Assembly: GCF_009377205.1 (NCBI RefSeq) | Contig: NZ_VJZE01000031.1 | Coordinates: 1 to 39,456, forward strand | Source: Streptomyces phyllanthi | Lineage (GTDB): Bacteria; Actinomycetota; Actinomycetes; Streptomycetales; Streptomycetaceae | Direction of reading: 5' to 3' | DNA: 39,456 nucleotides | In this document: piece by piece, positions 34,909-39,456 of the stretch | Numbering within the stretch: the stretch's first letter is position 1 | How the letters are laid out: each line of letters opens with the position of its first letter | Notes under the pieces: model-generated | Told to the model about the DNA's origin: nothing | What the model saw: the letters and a program-made list of their open reading frames with translations, nothing else | Databases searched by the model: none | Position numbers and translations under genes: made by a program

Positions 34909-35132
34909 GCCGTCGATCGAGATTCATGGGCGCCGATCAAGCCTAGTCGGTCCCGGTTCGGGGCATGTGGGGGTTCCGCCACCTCCGCCTGTACACCGGC
35001 AAGGTTCTCCGTGACCAGGGCCTCGGTCTGCCCCACTGGCGGTCCGGAAGGCGTCGATCAAACGGTTTCGGGCCCAGCACTTCCCACTTCTAGAATCTTG
35101 CTCCGTACCGAGACGCCGTTGCTGGGGGGACT
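34909..35132. promoter_or_regulatory. Divergent promoter region, kinase and NucS-like gene
   Basis: For the rightward gene, TAGAAT at 35091-35096 is a good -10 with about 30 bases of leader to GTG 35133 and a GGGGGGA ribosome site. No convincing -35 was found. For the leftward kinase, TAGGCT on the minus strand at about 34941-34946 is a weaker -10 candidate. Confidence 0.4.
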
Positions 35133-36065
35133 GTGGCCGACCTGAAGGTGTTCCGCGTCGCAGGAGGACGCGCCACCGAGGTCCGCGGCGAGCGCATGCC
35201 CTTGGAGCGGCACCTTCAGAGTCTCATCGAGACGAACATGGAGGAGATGCTCGGCGTACGTTTCCTCGCGTCCGAGTTCCCAACGGGTGATGCACACGGG
35301 GGCAGGATCGACACGCTCGGCCTGGATGAGGCCGGTTCTCCGGTGATCGTGGAGTACAAGCGGGCCCGTGACCAGAACGTCATGAACCAGGCACTCTTCT
35401 ACCTGGCATGGCTTCTGGATCACCGAGGTGACTTCAACCTGCTGGTGACGGAGAAGCTGGGCCCTGCGGTGGCTTCCTCGATCGACTGGACCAGCCCGCG
35501 GATGATCTGCGTCGCCGGCGACTTCACTCGGTACGACGCGCACGCCGTGAGGTGCCTTGGACAGGCGATGGACCTTGTGCGGTACCGCTTGTACCGCTCC
35601 TACGGAGACGAGTTGTTCACCCTCGACCTGGTCGAATCCTCGGTAGGGCGTCCTCGCCCGGGCAAGCCACGCTCTCGTAAGCACCTCTCACCGGTCACCG
35701 ACGCATCGGGAACCGCGGACGAGCAGGCCGTGACCCACCTGACTGGGGCCTCGCCGGAGATGTGTCGCCTGTTCGGCGCTCTGGACGCGGCTCTGCTCGA
35801 CTTGGGCGAGGTGCATCGGGAGTCCCTCAAGACCTGCCTGGTGTACCGCGCCTTGCGTGGCTTCGCGTGGGTGCGTGTGCAGAAGGAGGCCCTTGTCGTC
35901 ACGCTTCGCGTGAATCCGGAGACCGTCGAACTGGTGGACGGCTTCACCCGAGACCTCCGCGGACTCGGGCACAATGGCGGCGGCGACCTGGAAGTCCGGA
36001 TCCGCAGCCACTCCGACATCTCTTCGGCGGTGGTCTTGTTCCAGCAGAGCTTCGAGGCCGCCTGA
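35133..36065 (+). CDS. NucS-like nuclease-fold protein with DUF5655
   Basis: This 310-residue protein starts at GTG 35133 behind GGGGGGA. Residues 1-135 resemble the NucS/PD-(D/E)xK-type domain: LERHLQSLIETNMEEML, then GGRIDTLGLDEAGSPVIVEYKR, which gives an Asp and a Glu-x-Lys of a nuclease site (about D55, E71, K73). The C-terminal half (about 205-305) has EMCRLFGALDAALLDLG and VYRALRGFAWVRVQ, the pattern of DUF5655, a domain of predicted transport or DNA-related role often joined to such nuclease folds. Similar proteins sit in defence islands, but are also found as housekeeping genes. It diverges from the kinase gene. Whether it serves the DISARM-like system is unknown. Confidence 0.75.
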   Translation: MADLKVFRVAGGRATEVRGERMPLERHLQSLIETNMEEMLGVRFLASEFPTGDAHGGRIDTLGLDEAGSPVIVEYKRARDQNVMNQALFYLAWLLDHRGDFNLLVTEKLGPAVASSIDWTSPRMICVAGDFTRYDAHAVRCLGQAMDLVRYRLYRSYGDELFTLDLVESSVGRPRPGKPRSRKHLSPVTDASGTADEQAVTHLTGASPEMCRLFGALDAALLDLGEVHRESLKTCLVYRALRGFAWVRVQKEALVVTLRVNPETVELVDGFTRDLRGLGHNGGGDLEVRIRSHSDISSAVVLFQQSFEAA

Positions 36066-36193
36066 CAGGTGAAACCGGTGATCACCTGGCCCGCTGCAAG
36101 GCCAGTGCGGTGCGAGCGGCGCGTGGCACCCCCTCTCCAGCTTGATCCACGCCATAGTGGTCAGATCACTCTGATCGAGCCGGGATCCTGCGG

Positions 36194-36250
36194 TCAGGGC
36201 GGCAGCAACGGCTCGATCAGCGCCCAAAGCTCGTCATCCACAATCCACGG
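36194..36250 (-). pseudogene. Relic of an IS5-type transposase N-terminus
   Basis: Between two stops the minus frame reads PWIVDDELWALIEPLLPP. This matches the start of IS5/IS4-group transposases (a D-E-x-W-x-x-I-E-P-L-L-P signature). Nothing further of the transposase or of terminal repeats was found. The rest of the 280-base gap from 36066 to 36345 shows no gene. Confidence 0.4.
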
Positions 36251-36345
36251 TCAAGCACTCGCACCTCCCGAACGGCGCAGTCGTCCTACCGGTCACGCCC
36301 GACCAGCCCACCTCAACAAGTCGTGTTACGAGCGAATAGGATGCA

Positions 36346-37410
36346 CTACTTCATGTCATCAGGCAGACGACCGCCGTTGGCCTCCATTGCCGCTCTTGCC
36401 CGACCCCAGTCGCCGTGCGTCTGCGGCATCCAGAGCGCGAAGTCGCTCTGACCGAGCCGTAGCGCAGAATTGACAACGAACATCTCACAGAAGTCGTAGT
36501 TCTCGGGCGTGTAGTGGAGTTGCCCTTCTCCATCGACGGCGTGACGCTGACCATTCGCGGACACCGAAATGCGCGGGGTGATCATCGCGAAGCGCGCATA
36601 GCCCGCCATATCTATACCGGCAATTTGAAGGCGCAGCACATGACGCATCGTTTCAAGCTGTTCATCATGGTCTTCCATCGCCTTCTCCACGGAGGAAGCA
36701 AGACTGCGGGTCGCACTCCGAATATCCGAGTTCGATGAGGTGGGAAACGCCTCGATACGCCGGTTTGACCTGTGATATCTACCGCTAAAGTCGAACCGCT
36801 GGGTACGGAAGGCTGAGCCCGGTAGATACTTACCACGGCCCCAATCCAACATAAGCTGATCAAACGCCATCGCCACTTCGGCCATGCCCGCCCGAGTGTC
36901 TCCTGAATCGACTGCTGACCGCCCGGTCTTCAAATGGCCGCGTACTGCTTCCTGGGGCACGATATGCAACATGGAGATGTCGGTGAGCTCGACACCAAAG
37001 AGCCGGGGGCAGTTGCTTTCGAGGAACAGGGTCACGTCGCGACGCGTTTCTTCAACCTGATCTGCCCCTGGGATAGAGCCACCGTGCTTGAATCCGTTGC
37101 GGTAGTCGCCAACTCTCCTTACAACATCAATATTGGACAGACGATTGCCGTCTGGCGCTCGAAGCTTCTTGACGTTCCTCGAGAACGGTATGTCGAGATC
37201 GATATCTTCGCCGCCGAGATGCGCAACGGCCACGATGAAAAAATACTCCATGACATCATGGAACATGAGCACGGTCGAGAAGTTCAGCGGCGCAGGCGCG
37301 TATGACTGCGTCATCGCTTGCTGGTGAAGCAGCCGAATATAACCGAGGCGCTTCATGATCGATTCGTCGGGTGCCGGAACGCTCGCAGAAGGGTTGGTGG
37401 GCTGTGACAT
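36346..37410 (-). CDS. Hypothetical protein with HEPN-type Rx4H motif
   Basis: This 354-residue protein begins at ATG 37410. Its first half is helical (IMKRLGYIRLLHQQAM, then LNFSTVLMFHDVMEYFFIVAVAHLG), followed by VGDYRNGFKHGG near residue 105, where R-N-G-F-K-H fits the Rx4-6H motif of HEPN ribonucleases. The second half (about 200-350) is of unknown fold with several Trp and Tyr. I do not recognise the family. Base composition is lower in GC than its neighbours, with A/T at several third positions, suggesting separate acquisition. HEPN RNases are common effectors of abortive infection; a role of that kind is inferred from one motif only. There is no obvious partner gene such as an MNT nucleotidyltransferase. 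Confidence 0.65.
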   Translation of the reverse strand: MSQPTNPSASVPAPDESIMKRLGYIRLLHQQAMTQSYAPAPLNFSTVLMFHDVMEYFFIVAVAHLGGEDIDLDIPFSRNVKKLRAPDGNRLSNIDVVRRVGDYRNGFKHGGSIPGADQVEETRRDVTLFLESNCPRLFGVELTDISMLHIVPQEAVRGHLKTGRSAVDSGDTRAGMAEVAMAFDQLMLDWGRGKYLPGSAFRTQRFDFSGRYHRSNRRIEAFPTSSNSDIRSATRSLASSVEKAMEDHDEQLETMRHVLRLQIAGIDMAGYARFAMITPRISVSANGQRHAVDGEGQLHYTPENYDFCEMFVVNSALRLGQSDFALWMPQTHGDWGRARAAMEANGGRLPDDMK

Positions 37411-37540
37411 GGCAGGATCGTAGACCTGTTTGGGAAGCCCTCACACAGCATTTTGTTGAGAGCCCGCCGCTTGTGACGGTCAGCCCTTCTTCAGTCTTCT
37501 ATCCAGCCTTGCTCTGATTCGGAAGTGTCGAACCGGTACT

Positions 37541-37573
37541 GCCCCGGGGCTGCATCGTAAGCCAGCCCCGGGG
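37541..37573 (-). terminator. Hairpin after the DnaB-like gene
   Basis: GCCCCGGGGC (37541-37550) and AGCCCCGGGG (37564-37573) can pair over about nine bases with a 13-base loop. The hairpin lies about 70-100 bases after the stop of the DnaB-like gene on the minus strand. No T-run follows. Each arm is itself palindromic, so alternative folds exist. Confidence 0.35.
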
Positions 37574-37641
37574 TCTCACCCGGCGACGCGAAGGGCCATA
37601 GGTAGGTGGCCCGGAGCGGGAAGCGGGACGTCTGGCCTTCC

Positions 37642-38778
37642 CTACGAGGTCTGCCGTCGCGCCCTTGGCGCTGTCGGGTTGGGGAGGACGGATGGGCTTC
37701 GCTGGCGCAGACGAGATTGCAGCGGCGTCACTCGAGGCGGTGTGATCGGAGGACCGCGTCTTACTGCTCGTGGAGATGGCGGCATACGTGGTTGGCCGGC
37801 AGCGTCTCGGCGGATTCGGACAGCTGTGACAGTGCCCAGGACCCGGCGTGCTCCGGTGATGATCTGGTGTGGTCTGAGGGTGACGTCGTCGGTGTACTGC
37901 CTGATGGCTTCCGCCGCGTGAGCCGCGGTGCTCACGATGGCGTGGTCGACGATTCGGTAGGCCCAATAGACCGGGTCGAAAGAGGACCTCCCACAGACGC
38001 CGAGCACGTATTGAGCGGTCACGTCGCTGTCCCGCAGGAGACCGCGGTGCTCCGCTTCCCACAGGACAGTCACGGGGTCAATGGGATCGCCACGACGATT
38101 CATGGCGAGCAGGCAGCGGGCGAGCTCCTGGTGGACGGGGTGGCTGAGGTCTTCGGGGATAAGGAAGGCTCGGATGTCCTTGAGAGCTGCCGGGTGGGTC
38201 GTGGCGGCGGCGAGGAAGGTTTGTTCATCCGCGTACCGTTCCTCGTCTCCGCATGGAGTCACTGGTCTCGTGACAGGCGATCGCGGGAGTGAGCCGGGGT
38301 GCGGACGCCAGTCGGCGGCCAGTTGCTCGAGATGGCGGCTGAGTGTGTCGGCTTGGGCGCAAATCGCGACGACTCTGTTGGGAAGCGCGGACTCGGCAGC
38401 TGTCTGGGCGAGACGGTCAGCGTGTTCGCGGATGCTGCGGCGTGTGTGGCCCGCGAGGACCATCCGACCGTACGTGGTTGCGTGGGAGGGGCGCGGACAG
38501 GCGTCGATGAGGGTGTGGGCGTATACCGCGGTCGTGCCGGGCGTCTGCTGAGTGGCGCGCGTGACGACCGCGTTGAGCCACGCGAGACCGGGTTCGGTCT
38601 CATCGACGGAGCGCATGGCGGCGAAGAGGGCGCTGTGCACAGGGCGGTAGAAGTGCTCAGGCTGAAGCCAGCCGATGTCGTCCAGGCGCTCAGGGGCGGC
38701 GAAAAGGGCGCCGAGGAGAGCCTGTTCGGCGTGCAGCAGGGCGTCGGGCGGTGGCAGGTCGTCGATGTCGTCGTCCAT
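37642..38778 (-). CDS. Protein with two DnaB N-terminal domains, no ATPase
   Basis: This 378-residue protein has a DnaB-type N-terminal domain at about residues 14-105 (HAEQALLGALFAAPERL, then LQPEHFYRPVHSALFAAM) and a second, similar one at about 185-285 (EQTFLAAATTHPAAL, IRAFLIPEDLSHPVHQELARCLLAM, DPVTVLWEAEHRGL). The RecA-like ATPase of replicative helicase DnaB is absent; the last 90 residues are basic and disordered-looking (PPSPRAVRRGPP and similar). It cannot be a helicase by itself. It may bind primase or DnaB to modulate replication of a mobile element, or it may be an orphan. Its start (ATG 38778) overlaps the stop of the cytosine methyltransferase by one base, so the two are coupled. 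Confidence 0.75.
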   Translation of the reverse strand: MDDDIDDLPPPDALLHAEQALLGALFAAPERLDDIGWLQPEHFYRPVHSALFAAMRSVDETEPGLAWLNAVVTRATQQTPGTTAVYAHTLIDACPRPSHATTYGRMVLAGHTRRSIREHADRLAQTAAESALPNRVVAICAQADTLSRHLEQLAADWRPHPGSLPRSPVTRPVTPCGDEERYADEQTFLAAATTHPAALKDIRAFLIPEDLSHPVHQELARCLLAMNRRGDPIDPVTVLWEAEHRGLLRDSDVTAQYVLGVCGRSSFDPVYWAYRIVDHAIVSTAAHAAEAIRQYTDDVTLRPHQIITGARRVLGTVTAVRIRRDAAGQPRMPPSPRAVRRGPPITPPRVTPLQSRLRQRSPSVLPNPTAPRARRQTS

Positions 38779-39456
38779 CAGGCTGCAAGGTCGAAGTCGT
38801 CGCGGCTGAAGGCCCTGCCGAGGTGCGGGGCGAGGAGGTGTGCGGCCAGGCGTGGTGGGACGGCGTTTCCGATCTGGGAAAACTGCTGGCCTTTGTTTCC
38901 CTGCCAGGGGTAGTCAGCTGGGAAGGTCTGCAGGACACCCGCCTCACGGGCGGTGATACGGATCGGCTCGGGCAGTGCCTCGGCATCTGTGTCGTCTGTG
39001 ACAGGCTCAGCGACCCACGTGCACTCGTTTGCGCGGTGGCCGAAGAAGAGGGTTCCGGCCGGTTTGTCCTGGTCGCGGATGGTGGCGTTGGCCTGGTTGT
39101 TGTTCCGCAGCGCCCAGCGCCAGTGGGTGGCCTTGCTGGTGAAGGTCGGGGCCGGGCCGTCGGCTGGGCTGTCGGCGCGAGCGCCGTGGCGAGCGGTCCA
39201 ACCCGTTCCCCTGGTTTGGGGCTTCAGGATGATGCTGGTGCCGGGTGGCTGGGGTTTCCAGGTGCCGCGGTCGCGGGCGTCGGAGAGGGTCTTTCGGGAA
39301 CCGGAGGGAAACGGTTCGGGGCCGCCTCCCGGTCCGCCGCCGGCACACACGGTCGGCACGGGGCGGTCGGTGGCGCCCCAGCCGAGGGCTTCGGCCATGG
39401 AGACCCAGCGTTCGCGGCCCGGTCCGAATAGGGTTTCCGGCTCGGCGACTTGGGCG
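38778..39456 (-). CDS. Cytosine-C5 DNA methyltransferase, C-terminal part
   Basis: The frame is open to the right edge, so the N-terminus with motifs I and IV (PCQ) lies outside the window. The visible 225 residues include the variable target-recognition region and the closing motifs: ITAREAGVLQTFPADYPW (motif IX type) and QFSQIGNAVPPRLAAHLL (motif X). These define a C5-methylcytosine enzyme of the Dcm family. Repeated segments with PVPTVCAGG and PAGTLFFGH-like turns are also seen in this group. It may be an orphan methylase protecting the element from host restriction or part of a restriction system upstream. It is co-translated with the DnaB-domain protein. Confidence 0.85.
   Translation of the reverse strand, partial: AQVAEPETLFGPGRERWVSMAEALGWGATDRPVPTVCAGGGPGGGPEPFPSGSRKTLSDARDRGTWKPQPPGTSIILKPQTRGTGWTARHGARADSPADGPAPTFTSKATHWRWALRNNNQANATIRDQDKPAGTLFFGHRANECTWVAEPVTDDTDAEALPEPIRITAREAGVLQTFPADYPWQGNKGQQFSQIGNAVPPRLAAHLLAPHLGRAFSRDDFDLAA

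Noticed and set aside
1..39456. CRISPR array, rRNA, complete tRNA, integrase or intact insertion sequence
   Set aside because: I looked for regularly spaced repeats, rRNA-like sequence, cloverleaf tRNAs, integrase motifs and complete transposases and saw none apart from the tRNA 3' half and a short transposase relic.

Overview
The window is GC-rich actinobacterial DNA, most likely Streptomyces: codon third positions are strongly G/C, GTG starts are frequent, start and stop codons of neighbouring genes overlap (ATGA/GTGA), and the protein families are typical of that genus. It reads as the chromosome-proximal end of a large integrated element that carries a dense anti-phage or conflict island. 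At 759-802 lies the 3' half of a tRNA gene (minus strand, CAT anticodon) without its 5' half, followed on the left by a hairpin and T-run like a native tRNA terminator. I infer that bases left of about 759 are host chromosome and that the island runs rightwards from about 803 past the right edge.

Left part (803-8800). After short repeats beside the att-like core and a decayed, multiply frameshifted gene (1059-1978) comes a leftward ubiquitin-like conjugation operon: two-domain multiubiquitin protein, E2-like protein, fused JAB peptidase-E1 and a DUF6527 zinc protein. Upstream, in the same direction, is an XRE repressor/ImmA-IrrE protease pair. The same inverted motif (ACAG-N5-CTGT) occurs in front of the repressor and in front of the multiubiquitin gene, so the protease-repressor switch probably controls conjugation. 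Pointing the other way is an Avs-like STAND NTPase with an N-terminal PD-(D/E)xK nuclease-like domain. A diverged copy of the island-end sequence at 8646-8789 marks an internal seam.

Middle (8937-15966). Two CHAT-protease genes overlap by 4 bp and run leftwards, one with a helical/TPR array. Divergent to them are a small protein with a Cys/His motif and a four-helix membrane protein. These look like one four-gene CHAT conflict module. A relic of a methionyl-tRNA synthetase C-terminus follows.

Right-centre (15967-34908). Five leftward genes, four of them directly overlapping, form a large DISARM-related system: a soluble Ser/Thr kinase, a DrmD-like SNF2 helicase, a very large N6-adenine methyltransferase, a DEAD helicase with DUF1998 and an extra C-terminal domain, and a UvrD-type helicase with a RelE-like N-terminus. 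No DrmC-like phospholipase D gene and no separate DrmA/DrmB were found. This gene combination is the best candidate for an undescribed variant.

Right end (35133-39456). A NucS-like/DUF5655 protein, a transposase relic, a lower-GC gene with a HEPN-type Rx4H motif, a protein with two DnaB N-terminal domains but no ATPase, and the C-terminal part of a cytosine-C5 DNA methyltransferase cut by the window edge. No rRNA, complete tRNA, CRISPR array, integrase or intact insertion sequence was seen.
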